Of a stretch of 64,000 nt of DNA, positions 24,109 through 37,944 are shown in pieces. The position numbers were made by a program, and so were the translations under genes. The notes under the pieces were generated by a model. The model worked only from the letters and a program-made list of their open reading frames with translations. It was not told where the DNA came from and searched no databases. How positions within the stretch are numbered: position 1 is the stretch's first letter; every line of letters starts with the position of its first letter. The stretch spans positions 37,738,067-37,802,066 of the forward strand of contig OX104120.1 of assembly GCA_944474755.1 (NCBI GenBank), read 5' to 3'. The DNA is from Limnoperna fortunei (lineage: Eukaryota; Mollusca; Bivalvia; Mytilida; Modiolidae).

Positions 24109-26104
24109 TGCAAAAATTTAAACGTAGAAAAAATACTTTTAAAGATTTGTAGATAGCGTAGTTTTCTACACATAGTTTTTGTCTTTACACGTATTCGTAT
24201 CCTGAAGTCATTGTGTAACAGTCGAGACTTGTTTTTTTTCAATTAATGAGTCATTCATGATTTGACAAAATTCGCGTTTGGTTAAGGGTAAGGTTACAGC
24301 CCCAAGACTTTCCAAAATGAAAGTGAGCAGAAAATTCAAACATTTTACAGATGTAAAATATATATTTTCAAATTTATGAAATGTATAATGAAATTATTAA
24401 CATATATTCATAATGGTTATTTTGTAGTCTTAAAAGTTGAAATTATTTGGGGAAACGCGGTAAAATAGCTATTTGTGTTATTTTTCAGACTACAAATAAA
24501 TTTCAGCGCATTCGTGGTCAACTTTCATTTTGCTACCACACATAGAGTTTTTAAACAAAACTCTTCTAGTTAAAACGAAAACTGAACACTAAAATATTGA
24601 TATTTCATCCCAAAAAAACTCCATGACTACTTTGTGTTTACAGTTGTTACTGATGTTTCCGGGGCAACAAACAAAAGTTAGACAAACAAGTTGATAAAAC
24701 TCTTCACGTAAACAACATTTATCCCTTTACTGGATGTTTCGAGTCTTACACCGGTATTTCCAATGACGATCCTGTTCTCCCACCAAAAACCTCCACTCAA
24801 ACAAACAATTGTAGTATGTGATGGTTTAAATGCCGTTCATATTTCTATTAAAACATAGTTATTGTCAGATTGACATATTAACATTTTTACTACACAAGAT
24901 TTTAATAGATAGTTTTTAGATGTTGTCTCCATCTTAGAGCTGTGACAAACAGGAGGAGTTATTTTCCCATACACCGTGATCATTGTTAACTGAAACCCTT
25001 CAGGATTTTAAGCTTTGTGATAACACACGTAGATTTTAGTGCCGTGGTCTGTAATCTGAACGTAGTCAAACAACCTTAAATGTCAAATATCTTGATAAAG
25101 GAAATCATGGTATTCCACAAAAGCTGTGTGGTAACAGATCAGTACAAAAACTAAATATGCCGGAGTTTGACGCGCAAGAACCAAGTTGACGATCGGAAAA
25201 TTAAAGTCACATCTTTTTGTCGTTTAGTATAATTGTATCCTTGGTAGTCGATTTCCAGATGTAAATCTAAATATGACGAGGACTTTTTAGTGGTGACCTT
25301 AATCTCCAGTAATCTCTGAGTATTTATAATATTGGTGTTTGTGCAGTGTGGAAAAATCTTTAAATACAATGTATATACAAAACTAAATTACATTGATATC
25401 TTCAATATATTACATGCTATACTTACTTTAGTTCCATTATTTCCATTTCCTATATTTCTTATTGAATAAAATTTCTTCATGTGATCAAAATAACAAAACT
25501 GATGATTCGTTAATACTAATATAATATAATGTTTAGTTTCATGTTGTTGTGTTCTGGATCCATACGTAAGATTTAAAACTTTAAAACAGGCATTATTTGA
25601 TGCGTTTAGTAACTTCTGCTGCATAAATAATATATATTTAAAACCCAAGAAATACATGTTTAGGTCAAATCTTGTATTTGTTTCAAGTATATAAATGTAA
25701 ACGAATGATATGTGTAACAGATTTAACCTATAAAATACCGCAGACATTAGAAGAAGATAACTTTTTTTATTTTAAGTGCTTCTTTGTGCTACGTTTGTGT
25801 ATGTGTGTAAAACGGGTCGAGTGAAAAAATAGTACCGAGTCTAGCTATTGATATTTTTATTTTAGACAGTTAATCTACAATTGAGTGCAATTCTAACATA
25901 ACATGCTAGTTAATTTGTAGTGCAGAGATTTTGACTGCTTTAAGTTAACCTATAGAAGAGAATTAGACTCTTTTGAGCGGAAATTATGACAACCTAATTT
26001 AATTCCGCTTGAATTTATGGGTGAAGAAATTTCTGTCATTTTGACAATTGTCGTCCACTTGACATGTTTTTAATTTACAAAAACTTTAACATCATTCAAA
26101 TATA
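24109..26104. other. Intergenic region after gene B
   Basis: No gene recognised. A 119-codon minus frame (25388-25747) lacks any recognisable domain and is treated as chance. Confidence 0.4.
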
Positions 26105-26480
26105 AATAAATTGTACGAGAACTGACTTTGGATTAGCTGTGAAATATTTTCTATCAGAGGATGAAAAACATCATCGTCATGGAGACACGCACACATTGAC
26201 ATTATATATTACTCCGCGGAGCACTTAAGTTTCGGTTTGTTTTGATGTTGTGTTGATCTTATTTCAAAAATATCCCATAACACAAATTTAGTTGTCGAGT
26301 TTATTCTTCTATTTGAATTTTTTTTCGATAAGTATAAATTTAAAAAAAAATGTCTCCATCGAGGGAAAACAACATTTTTGTTGTGCACATTTAATGTAAG
26401 ACGCTGCAAGGATTATACAATGTGTAAAACAAAAATTTTGTTATTTCTCAATGGAGACTATATTGTTTGTAGCTAATCGC
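26105..26480 (-). mobile_element. Palindromic element family F1, copy 2 (inverted)
   Basis: Reverse orientation of copy 1: GAAATATTTTCTATCAGAGG (about 26140), TATTACTCCGCGGAGCAC (about 26208), then the palindrome 26350-26460 with CTCCATCGAGGGAAAAC and TTTCTCAATGGAG. More diverged and shorter than copy 1; its CRE-like site is mutated. Confidence 0.65.
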
Positions 26481-27879
26481 GAAACAGTCTATAAAAAGGT
26501 ATAGTTTAAATAATTTGTGTGATGACCATGAATACAGATCAAAAACATTAAAAGCATCTGACAGCTCTATTTTAACTTCAAAAGTTTATTATAGCAGACA
26601 AATATTTAAAACTTATGATAAATATCTTGTATTAATGGTCTAAAATGTCCGTTTTGATGCATACATTTATATAGTTTGATACACAAATTGAATAAACATG
26701 CTTAAAACATACCGTAGCATAATGTCTAAAATACCAACACTGTACACATACTGAATAATAATATTAAAGAATCTGTACTGGTGTCCAAAGTTCTGTATTT
26801 AATAATAATAATATGAAAGAATCTATACTGATGTCCAAAGTTTCTTTATTTTATATATGATGCCTGCATTCATACCGCATTAATTCGTACAAAATTTGAA
26901 TTTTCATCTTAAATCCTTGTATTGGTATCACACTGTGTAATTGGTAATACCCACATTTGTTATATATGTGAAGTATAGTTTTCATTGAATTACTTGCGCT
27001 GTCTGTATGTAATATTATTGTCAGTTAGATCACATTTATGGTCTCATATTATTTTGATATGTGAAATATTGTTGGTTAAGATTGTTTAGGTTGTAGGAGT
27101 GATTTTATATGTAAATGGGTTTATGTTTATCTCTTAGATGTCATGAGTGATTATTTTATGTGTAATATTTTTTTCCATGCATTGTTTAGATCTAAGTAAT
27201 ACCAGTTTATGTGAAATATGGTTTTTAGTCTCAGAGCTATGGTGTGAGCAGTACAATAGGGTTTTATTTGCAACTCTATGGTTGCAGTAAACCTTTTTTG
27301 TGCAATATATGGTTTCTTAAAGCATTTCGTAGGTCTCAGTTGCAGAAATATATTATGTTCCCTCTTCAAAACTACACCTACCTATATATTCTATAAACAC
27401 CATGCCGTGGATTCAAAAGATGATTTCGTCAATGAACACCCATCATGCAGCGAGCTCTGTTAGCACTAATTAATAACACTGCTTGTATCTGTAACATAAT
27501 TTGGGCTACCGATTGCGGTCGAGTATTTATTTGACTGAAAAAAATCATAAACATATAGTAGTGCAATATGCGAAGGCTAGGTTCAAGAAAAAAGTCCATC
27601 TACATTCATGTCGAAGGATGTAAAAAAAATTGCTCTCGTGATAAATACAATTTTGTGGTTGCAAAGAAGTACAGAATTTTGTTTTTGCATGATAAAAACT
27701 GTAAGTGACTGCTCTAAAAGAGACATTTAGAGAATGGGTGTCGATCTATGTCTGTGGCGAGCCAGAATTTTTCACACACCCAGCAAGTAAATTCAAATGT
27801 GCCGCCATTATGTCAACACAGACAAACAGTTTATCTTTAGTTATAAGATTGTCGTTGCTAATAAGTCTGAAGATGTTAC

Positions 27880-28599
27880 TTGGGGGTTGACTTTGAGGGC
27901 AATCCTGGTCCTCGCAGCCAAGACACAGAAAATCCATGGTCTAAATGATATTAAATCAGAAATGTCCAGTGTAAAAACTAGTATTGAACTGCAAAACCAG
28001 AAGCTTGATAACAACATGGAATTCTCGGAAAAAGAAACAAGGAACTTAAGCTACGTGTATCAAATCTAGAAGATAAAATTGAAAACCTTGAAGCTCGCAA
28101 TAGGAAAAACAATTTAATTTTTGTTGGTGTTGATGATTGTATAACAGCAAGAGGAAAACGCATAGATAAAACAATGTCGTACAATACTGAAGTAGAAAGT
28201 GAGTCATGGTCTGATTGTGAGAAGAAAGTGCGGACTTTTCTACATACGATCCTAAAATGCACCAAAGAATTTGCAGATGAAGTGAGAATAGAGCATGCAC
28301 AGCGAATGAAAGGATCCGACGAAAACAGACCAATTGTGGTGAAATTTCTCAGCATAAGAGATCGAAATTTAATTCTGAAACAGGCAAAAAAGTGTCTCAA
28401 GTTTGGTGATAGATATCGTGTAAATGAGGACTTCACTCCAAAAAATAAAACAGCAAGGAAAAATCTCAGCTCTTTTTTACTTGAAGCAAGAGAAAAGGGA
28501 AGTAAGGTCTCCATGCGTTATGACAAGCTTATGATTGACAGCAAACTTTATGTGTATGATGAAAGCACTGAAGCGATAGTAGAACTCCCTCAAAGATAG
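27880..28599 (+). pseudogene. LINE-1 ORF1 (L1-type RNA-binding protein), frameshifted
   Basis: Coiled-coil-like N-terminal part (27880-28040; DIKSEMSSVKTSIELQNQKL), a one-base frameshift near 28035-28045, then NLEDKIENLEARNRKNNLIF and a domain with RIEHAQRMKG, RPIVVKFLS and DSKLYVYD, ending at 28599. Known: L1-type ORF1 proteins have coiled coil, RRM and C-terminal domain and bind LINE RNA. The same KNNLIF...NELYV pattern occurs in LINE-2 ORF1. Confidence 0.75.
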
Positions 28600-28693
28600 A
28601 AACCAGGTCAAGGTCCACGGTGTTGTACATATGTTTATGATTCTAATTTTGTTTTTTTTTAACCTAACGTACAAAATTATGTAAATGTAAATA

Positions 28694-31110
28694 TGTTGAA
28701 TATTGTATCATGGAATATTGAAAGTCTTAAAACATAGCTTCAGCGAGATAGAAATTCGATTAATCAAATAGTGAATTCACTGTGTTTACTCCAATGGTGC
28801 AAGTACTATTGACTATATTATTACTAGTAATAGTTTATTCAGTCAAATTGTAAACATGTGGGTATTAGATTGTGATTTGTCTAAACATTATCCTATTTCA
28901 TGTACTGTAAAAGTAGCATGTTGTAATTTTGTTAGAAATGACACTGAGAATTGTGATCATTTGAAAAAGGTAAAATGGGATGCTAGTAAAAACAGTTAAT
29001 GTAAAGATCTGTATGATGATATTGAAACTGTAGAAACAATATCTAATATACTTGATATACTTGATACAAATATTAATGAAGGTACAGAACTTTTAGTATG
29101 TACTCTACATAAAATTTATGAAAAGGCTGGTATGCTAAATGTTAACAAGAAAAGTACATGTAGAATGTCTAATAAACAACCTGATTGGTTTGATGCTGAT
29201 TGTCAGGAATTGAAATGTAAGAAATGTAAACTCCTGAATGATTTTAGAGCTACATCTGATGTCAAGATATTATCAGAGTACATAGATACTAAACACAATT
29301 TCTCAAATTTATGTGAAAATAAACAAAAGAGCTATAAACAATGTAAGAAACAAGAACTATTAAACGCAGCTTCAAATAATGATGCTTGTAAATTTTGGAA
29401 ACTTGTCAAGTCAGCTACGACTAGTAATTGTAAATCAGATGCTGATATTTCCCGTGAAGAGTAGAAAGACTATTTCAGTAGTCACTTGAATACAAACAAT
29501 ATTGATAAAAACCCAGAGTTTTCAGAGTTTGTAAATGATTTTATACAAAATCATAATGATGACTGTAATTTATGCAAAGAGGACTATTCTTTTGTAAACA
29601 GTGACATTACTGATGATGACATTGTATGTGAAATAAAAAAGCTTAAAAACAATAAGTCAGCAGGTGAAGATGGTATACCAGGAGAGATGTATAAACGTCT
29701 ATCTACTAGAATGTTACCTGTTCTTTTGAAATTGTTGAATATAATTTTTCAAAATGGTGAATTTCCAGAATGTTGTGTAACCTCCATTGTAATCCCATTG
29801 TATAAAAAAGGTGATCAAAATGACTGTGGAAATTACCGTGGTATATCTTTGTCATGCGTAATTAGTAAAATATTTATGGGCATTTTATATAAACGCCTTA
29901 TAATATGGGCAGATATTAATAAGCATATTGTTGAAGAGCAAGCTGGTTTTCGCCGTGGATACTCCACCATCGATAATATTTTTAGTTTGACGAGCATGGC
30001 AGACACATGTATTGATCTTCAGAGACGACTGAATTGCCTAGCATCATATTGTGATAAATGGAATATGACTGTTAATATGAATAAGTCAAAAATTGTAGTC
30101 TTTAAAAATGGTGGTATTGTCTCAAAACAGGAAAAGTGGTACTTTAAAGATGAACTTCAAATCGTTAGCTATTATAAATATCTTGGTATTATATTTTCAA
30201 ATCGTCTGAAATGGACTGTCTGTTGTAGAACACTTAGTAATCAATTTTAAAAGGCTTTAAATATGATAAAACATTGCTTATGTAAGCTAGATTGTAAAGA
30301 TATAAACATTGGATTTTAGCTTTGTGATTCGATGGCTGCACCTATTCTTTATTATGGAGCTGAGGTATGGGGTTTAGACAGAGTGAAAGACATTGAAAAG
30401 GTCCAAAATAAATTTTGCAAGTGGTTAGGACGAACAATTCTATTGCTCGTAGCGAGTGTGGCCGATATGAACTTTTTACTAACTTCCTTTGTCAACCGAT
30501 TAAATACTTTTTACGTCTACAAAGACTGGAGACCAATAGACTACCCAAACTGTGTTACAAAATGATGTTCGATGCAAACAGCCATGGACTCAAGAACTGG
30601 TGCTCAAGAATTCAATCTGTTTTATTTATGTATGGCTTTAGAGAAGTTTGGGAAAATAAAGGTGTAGGAAATGAAGCGTTATTTTTAGATATATTTAAAC
30701 AAAGGCTTAAAGATATTTATATACAGAATTGGTCAGAGTATATAAACAACTCCTCTAAATGTGAGTTTTATACAAAAGTGAAAGAAATTATTTGTGTAAA
30801 TGAATCTTTACAAATGCTATCTTATAATTTACGTTGGGAAATTTATTCTATTCTATGTTCTTACCATAAGCTTGCTATAGAAAAGGGTAGACATGAAGGT
30901 CAACCTCGTGAAAATAGAGTGTGTCAAATTTGTAATTGTCATTCTATTGAGAATGAATATCATTTCATTCTTGTTTGTCCAATGTTTTCTGATCTTAGGA
31001 AAAACTTTTTACCTGTATGGTGTCATAAGATCAAATTAGTACTCTTAGAAATCTTAGCAATTTATATAAAAAGGGCAAAGTTATTGAGAGAAGAGTTTTT
31101 GTCATTATGA
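28694..31110 (+). pseudogene. LINE-1 ORF2 relic (endonuclease and reverse transcriptase)
   Basis: Starts MLNIVSWNIESL (endonuclease motif), then is deleted to GASTIDYIITSN near 28800. A TAA interrupts at about 28997 and a TAG at 29462. The RT part (29486 on) has SAGEDGIPGEMYK, NYRGISLSCVISKIF and EEQAGFRRGYSTIDNIFSL, then jumps directly at about 30000 to a thumb-side segment (CDKWNMTVNMNKSK, YYKYLGIIFS). Motifs A to C, with the FDLxKAFD and YADD aspartates, are missing. A frameshift near 30440 leads into the C-terminal part, which ends in a zinc-knuckle-like CQIC...HFILVC motif. Confidence 0.82.
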
Positions 31111-31689
31111 TTTATTCTATTACACGTATTATGTGTTCTTGAAGCAAAAAAAGTTTAGTTTGCATAAAAATCCTTCTATATATTTAAAATCTGCTTACTT
31201 ATGATTTATATGTTATGTTTATTATTGGCATGTTCATTGTATAGATGTATAAATTATTTGTAGTTGGCGAATTATATAATAATGTATTGTATGTAATTGT
31301 ACGTGGGCTGGAGGCCTGTTTAGTACAATAAAGTATCTTGTATCTTGTAAAAATGTCCACATATTATCCAGTAATCTCTACACCTAAAGATGCCTGCTGC
31401 CCACACATACATGTGTGTTACCATACCATCATTTCATAACAAACGTTTTAACAATATCTAAGTAAGATTCATGATAAACATGTAGATTGCATGAATCATC
31501 AAGTATAATCTGCTAAAAAGAATCGCTTAGCTACGTTTTAATGTATAAAAATGACTCTTTAACCATTAATAACTATACTTTAAAGCGCCAAATGAAGCCT
31601 TTAAATGTACAGGTAATTTCAAACGGTTTAGCGTCTTTACTCAGATTTGGTATATTGCCAAATTACAAAAATGACACTGAAAAGCGCTT

Positions 31690-32450
31690 CCAACGGAAAG
31701 TTCGTGGTTTAAGGTTATGCCATGCTGCGGTTGGATACTGCTACCAGAAACATCATCAAGGGACAAATACAGGTTGGAGTCTTCCAAAGTGAGGTTGCAC
31801 GGACCGAGAAGGAAAACCACAGTACACTTTCTCGACTATTGGCCCGATTTAAACAGACCGGTAGGAATAATGACCTATAAAGAAGTGGTAGACCATCCAT
31901 AACCACAGCACGTCAACATCTTTACATCCGGGTGTTCTAAATATGGAATCGAACAAAATAGTTAAATGGTGACGGTATGGACATTCCAGAATCTGGTTTA
32001 GTGACTAATCGCGGTTCCTGCTAAAGAATCGTGATGGTAGAAGCTTTGGCACGTAGTACACAACTTAACGACCCAGCGTTATAGAAAAAAAATCCTTCAA
32101 CCACATCTTCTTCCATTTATACCAAACAATGTTGGTTAGTATATCAAAGACCGCGTTACCAAGGCAAAAAACTATCTGACAGACGACAGAAAGAGTTATT
32201 CCAAATAAACAGAGATAGCGGAATAAGATTTATGTTTTGACATGGTCTTTAAAATATCTGTATATTTGAATCCCATATAATATATTATATAGGAAAAACT
32301 AGACAAACGTGTACGCCAGTGCCAATCACCACCGCAGACCCTGAATCAACTTTGACTGATTTTGCATGAGGAGTGGCGAAGACTACCTCGCAAAATGTTC
32401 GTGTTTTGCAGGATCTTTGCCGAGAAAACGCAGAGCATTGCTGGTGAAAA
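31690..32450 (+). pseudogene. Tc1/mariner-family transposase relic
   Basis: N-terminal helix-turn-helix region in broken frames: STLSRLLARFKQTG, then RSGRPSITTARQ (the GRPR-like hinge of Tc1 transposases) about 31830-31915. C-terminal end at 32335-32400: TLNQL...HEEWRRLPRKMF, matching the usual Tc1 tail (EEWxxLPxxxxxxL). The catalytic DDE region between is lost or unrecognisable. The 72-aa frame at 32366-32584 is a shadow. Confidence 0.7.
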
Positions 32451-32839
32451 AAAAGAAACTTCAACCTACTTTATTGGTTTTATTACATAATAATCAGACA
32501 AAGGAATTATTTGTTGTCTCATTGATATTTGCAATAAAGTCAATATTTATGTATGAAATTTATGTAATTGCATTGATATTATGATGTCTAATTAACATAT
32601 TTACCGTTATAGTCTCTACTTTTAATGTTAAAAGAAAAAATGTAGTTTTTAGTTTATCATAATTAAAACATAAACAAAAAGCAACAACCCTCAAAAATAA
32701 AACCACCTGACAGCAATTTGATAGAAAAAGGTAGTCAAAAGATTTTAATCAAACAATATCAGAATAAAGCCACATGACAACAACGTGATCGAAAAAGGTA
32801 GTCAATATTGGTTTTAATTAAACAATATCATTATAAACC

Positions 32840-33540
32840 GACGGGAGTTTTGGTTGGTCTTGACCAATAGAAATCATTTTAAAAATTCATTATGTAATAA
32901 ATGGAATAGTCGAAATACATTACAATACATAGCAACAACTATTGTAACAAGTTTATGTTTGTATATTTACACATATATTATTGCATTAAAATAATTGTTT
33001 TTATTTGCCTTCAAACTACTTTCGCTTCATCTTAAATATCAACAGAAGTAAAATTTCATTAAATTATGGTAATTTCGTCCTCTGTACAAACGGGCAACCA
33101 TAATCCAATATAGACTAGTTTTTTTTAGTCATTTACACGTTTGTAACACATAATTCATTGTCTTCTGTACAGGCGGTCAAGTGGAATACAATATTGATTT
33201 TTTTCTAATCTACTTGATATACACGTTTGTAACACAATCTAGTAAATAAAACTGAACGCTTACGCTAATAATAGATTTGCTACGATAGACGATAATTTGT
33301 TTGTTTTATTCATGTAATAACACAATTACTGACTTTGATATGCGGTCACAATTGGGATTCATCAACCTTCGAAAATATATATTAAACTCGATTAACAACT
33401 CGGTGACTATACATTTTATCTAGTTGAGAAAACCTGATAGCGACCTATATCAAAGTCAGTAGTTGTATAATATTGCAGGTCAATTTTCTTGCAATGTAGT
33501 TTTTTAACGACCAACCTAACTTTAAATTTCAAACAACACC
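32840..33540 (+). mobile_element. Palindromic element family F2, copy 2
   Basis: Same order as copy 1: GGTTGGTCTTGACCAATAG and AAATCATTTTAAAA at the left, near-palindrome 33318-33467 (arms ACTGACTTTGATAT and ATATCAAAGTCAGT), then GACCAACCTAACTTTAAA. More diverged; no start codon block kept. Confidence 0.5.
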
Positions 33541-35570
33541 CTTTTAATTGGTCATTACATTTTTATCGCTCAACTGATTTATGACAACATATTAAGTTGA
33601 ATGATGTTTTTTTTACTTATATGACATAAATTGTTTTAAGCCACATTGATCATATCGTTAGAAAAAGTAACAACACGAGAAGCATACAGAAGAAACATGT
33701 TTTCAACATCTTTTTAAAACCTTTAACCCTTTTGTCAACTTGTCATATTAAAACATATTACATAACAATTTTGCATAACAGTGAAATGTTACATTTTTGC
33801 TGAATATGTCTTTTTGTTCACGTTATAGCTAGGGGAACTTTTGTAAAATACTGTTATAAAGTGTAAACATAATATTTGTACCTTAAATATACCAAATATA
33901 TATAAATATTATATCAGCAAATATTAACAAAAGTTTAACTTTAATGGAAAGTAACTGCTGTTAAACTGATGTGAATTATATATAGTCAAAATAAAATTAG
34001 TAGGGATTGTAACATTGCTTTTTTCCAAATGTATTTTTTTTTAATCCAATGTAAGATGTTACACTTAGCAAAAAATAATAATGATGATATTTAGTGAACA
34101 TAATTTTTACTTACATGTATGTAGCATGTTGAAATATCGTATTTCTATACAATTACATACTTATTTTTAGATGGACATTTACATTTTTACTATTGAACAC
34201 ATATACAAGTTTTTTTATTAATGATTATTTCTTAAATGTTCAATATATCGTCTTTTGATTGTGCAACAATATAACATTTGTGACAAAAAGGGGAATATAT
34301 TATAATGTAAAATTTTTAGCTCTGTAATACATGTTTATTGTGAATCTGCTGAATATAAAGCTTTATGATGGTTGTTGTACCGTCTTAAGAATTAGTGCCG
34401 TAATCTGAAATCTTGACTTATAACACTATTTGAATGTTTAAACTAAGTGTCGATTTGTCTTGTCTATAGAACTAGCAACAGAGTTTATTATTCCGTACAA
34501 GATTTTACAGGTTAAACCTGCATTAGTACAAAGAAATTGCTAACATCGAAAGATGATCTTACATTGTTAATCTGTCTCCTTCCATGGATTTCGTGCAATG
34601 TATCCTGCGTCGTTGTAATGGTTTGTAAACATTTGGTGTTCCTTAGAAGAAAAAAACATTGAGTATGCTTTCTGTTTTATTTTAGGAAAACAACCATTTC
34701 AGATATTAAAGGTTTTGTTAGGATAAAGTCACAAACACATACTTTCAATCTTTTTTTTGTTGTGCTTTAAAAGTAAAGGCACAGACGCATCAGTTGTTTT
34801 GTTTAACAAAATGCAGAAATCTAGAATTAAGCTCGACTAACAGGTGTACTAAACGATTTTTCATTGCTTTTAGTTAATTGAATCAAAAACCTTATAGAAG
34901 AGACTGAATATTGATACGGAGAATAACCAATGCTCTCTGAACTCTCTTCGATAAATTTAACGTTGTATTGCGTATAATGTAGAAAATAGAAAAAAACAAT
35001 TTCCATTTTTAAATGATCGCGAGGATCAATGATTGACCAAATACTGTATAATGATTTTGGAAAATCGCAAAAAGGCATGTACATATGTAATATATCGAAG
35101 CAAAGCAATACTAGTTCTGCAAACTGAAAAAGTCTTTAAGTTATTTAACAACAAATTCGAAGGAAACTCATTCAAACAACTTAACTATGTATACATACAT
35201 ATCACGTAGGTAAATTAACTCCGTTTATAGAAATATACACGATCTGTTTACTAAAAGCAAACATTTCAGTGTTTTGTACATCGTGACGTTACGTTTTTTT
35301 GGCGGTAAAAATATAAATAAAAAATATCTTTAGAAACAACAATTATTACTGTACAATATTTCTACCAGCTATTTTTAAAATCAATACTTTTGTGTTTATA
35401 ATGAAATGAAATAAAACATATTAACTGACCGGCCAACAACAACTAAAATGAGAGAACTTCAATATCTGAACAATTTTTGTTGCACAATTACCGGCATAAA
35501 ATTAAAAAGAATGTGCAGCGAATGATCGCAAAAATCGTATTTACTTCCTTTATCCACGAAGGCTTCATTT
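33541..35570. other. Intergenic region, no gene recognised
   Basis: AT-rich; the 93-codon minus frame at 34827-35108 has no recognisable features. Confidence 0.4.
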
Positions 35571-35571
35571 G

Positions 35572-35826
35572 TTTGAATTGTGTTTAACGCCACTTTCAGC
35601 AATTTTTCAGCTATATCATGGAGTCCAATTTTTACTTGGGGAGGAAGCCGGACTACGCGGAGAGAATCCCGACCTTCGGTAGAAAAACTAGCAACCCTTG
35701 TGAATAAATTTTTGAGTCGAGTATTACCTGTGTGCGGTGAAACTCGAACCCGCAACTTCAGTGTTGATAGACCATGTGATTAATAGTTAACGATCTACAT
35801 TAACAACTTGGCCAACAAGGCCCTAT
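35572..35826 (-). repeat. tRNA-derived SINE, full-length copy (minus)
   Basis: On the minus strand: GGGCCTTGTTGGCCAAGTTG (box A), GGGTTCGAGTTTCACC (box B), a central GGGATTCTCTCCGCGTAGTC domain, and 3' domain GATATAGCTGAAAAATTGC...GGCGTTAAACACAATTC. The frames at 35459-35783 are artefacts of this copy. Confidence 0.8.
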
Positions 35827-36120
35827 CCATGAAGAGACCTAAGAGCTATTACTATGAGGACTAGAGAATGAGACGTATAAATGCACACAATAATGTTTTA
35901 GAAAAAACTTGTTTCGACAAATGCCTAATGTTTTTATTAAAATTTAACGCAACAATATTAAAATATAATATTGAGCATGTAAATACCCTTTTTTAATTTC
36001 CCTTGTCTTCTGTCGCATCTTGTTTTTCCGCCTTAGTTTTCAAAAAATGTTTTTATTGTGTTGAACTCATATTTTTTTCTATCTGTTACTTGTGTTCGTT
36101 AGTAATAACTCAAAAACGAT

Positions 36121-36162
36121 AAAAAATAATAATAATTATAATAATAATACTAATAGTAATGA
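36121..36162. repeat. (AAT)n-type microsatellite
   Basis: Imperfect AATAATAAT tract of about 40 bases. Confidence 0.8.
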
Positions 36163-36307
36163 AAGTTTTTTTTATAAATGATAAAATCTTCACAAAGAAT
36201 TATAGGCAAACACTTTTATTGGTAAAAGTCTTGCATTAGCGTGTATATTGCCATTTTAAAGCTGAATTCTTGGTAAATTGTGATCAGCAGCAAGCACTAA
36301 TATGATT

Positions 36308-36512
36308 GTTTTTTTAATGGTGTTTAACGCCACTTTCAGCAATTTTTTAGCTATATTATGGCTTTTTTGGGGAGGAAGCTGGAGTACCCGGAGAAAACCC
36401 CCGACCTGCGGAAGGAAAACTGGCAATCCTTGTCAATTAAGATTGGAGTCGTGTACACCCTGCATGCAGTGAGAATCAAACCCACAATCTTAGTGTTGAC
36501 AGACCACGTGAT
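36308..36512 (-). repeat. tRNA-derived SINE, 5'-truncated, with target-site duplication
   Basis: Same central and 3' domains as the copy at 35572, starting within the tRNA region and ending in a short A-run. Flanked by an exact 14-bp duplication GCACTAATATGATT at 36294-36307 and 36513-36526. Confidence 0.85.
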
Positions 36513-36529
36513 GCACTAATATGATTTCT

Positions 36530-37924
36530 GATCTTTGTTTGCAGCTTAAAATCCTATTGAATATATTTGGTAGTCAATGACCAAATATACAAATTTGAGT
36601 ATTTATTATTGCTGTAAATGACTTTTCGTTTGTTCTTAGAACAGTGTGTGTTAATGTTATTCACAAATATGTAATTGTCATTAAAACTAAAATAGATATT
36701 ATAATCTAAGTATGTTTTGTCAGACTAAATAATTTATTCATCTTTTTTTATGAGCATGATCCTTGACATTCAACCTCAATTTAAAACACACCTTGTATTT
36801 TTTGTTTCAAATATAAATTGGAGATTATTTGCGTTTGGTATTAAACTTAAACATGATAAATAATATAATTTACCTTGAGTAAATATTCAGATAAAACTAC
36901 GAATAAAGAATATAAAAGAATAAGATATTTAAAAGAATAAGCCATTATTGTTTAACGCACGCAAAGTATAAATAATAAAAACAAAAACCTTATTTGCAAT
37001 GATATGCAGTATAATTTAATATATATTGTATATCGTTAACGTGTATGAATAAGATTAGATATCACAATAATAAAATTGTATACACAGGCAAACAAATAAA
37101 AAAACTACGTATTGCGCGAGATGATCGATGCTGATTTTGATTGTTTCTCTTCTCTAACTATTATTGTTACCAAAAAAGGATATTATTGTAATTTATCGGT
37201 GAATGTCTTAAATACATAAAATATGTGAATATTCGGGAAGAATATGTGGAACAATTAAATCCATATTAAATAATTGTATATAAGGACTATATTCAAATTT
37301 CATCAAAACCAATGCATTTTATTACTTTTTAATATTTCAAAACGACCCTTCATGTATTACAAAGGGAACGGGTGGAATATGCGAGTTCCAATTCTTTTTT
37401 TTAGAACACACACTATAAACTATATACAACCAACTTTAAAGTTTTCATTTACATTATAAATAAATATAATAAATATATTTATCTTTAAACAATACAATAC
37501 ACCAAAAATTTCAAGTATTTAAGTATTTAAATAGTTATGAAGTTTATTTGTACTAACTGAACATGTGTAAAGCAGATTCATATTTACTGAAGATATTTGT
37601 ATAATACTCGTATTTTATTGGAAGGTATAATACATCTATAATATATCTGAAACAAGGAAAAAATATACATTGTGCACGATAACTACATGTACTAACTGTA
37701 TATTTTATCTTCAATTTGCAGTGATCGATATAAATTGTATCTTGAAGGTGTTTTAATATACAGATATGTTTACGGGATATTTTATATAAAAAAGAAGAAT
37801 ATATTCAGAAAACCGACAAAACAACAAGAACCCAATTTCTGGGGCGTTGATGTATATATTACATCGACACGTAATGTAAAATATGTTCAGCGTGTTACAT
37901 GATAGCTGCATTCAAACAAACACA
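36530..37924. other. Intergenic region upstream of the gene C block
   Basis: No gene or repeat recognised; very AT-rich. Confidence 0.4.
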
Positions 37925-37944
37925 ATTTCAGACAAATGTTCAAT

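Larger units (their letters stand above)
27880..31349 (+). mobile_element. LINE-1: APE-type non-LTR retrotransposon, internally deleted
   Basis: ORF1 (27880-28599) is followed by an ORF2 relic (28694-31110) and a 3' end with AATAAAGTATCTTGTATCTTGT, a 7-bp microsatellite-type tail. The endonuclease domain is mostly deleted and the RT lacks its catalytic core, so the copy cannot move by itself. Clade left open; the layout fits CR1/Jockey-like or L1-like APE LINEs. Confidence 0.85.

Noticed and set aside
25388..25747. 119-codon minus-strand frame
   Set aside because: No domain, no composition bias, no splice or promoter context; expected by chance in this AT-rich sequence.
27978..28514. 178-codon minus-strand frame
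   Set aside because: Antisense shadow of LINE-1 ORF1.
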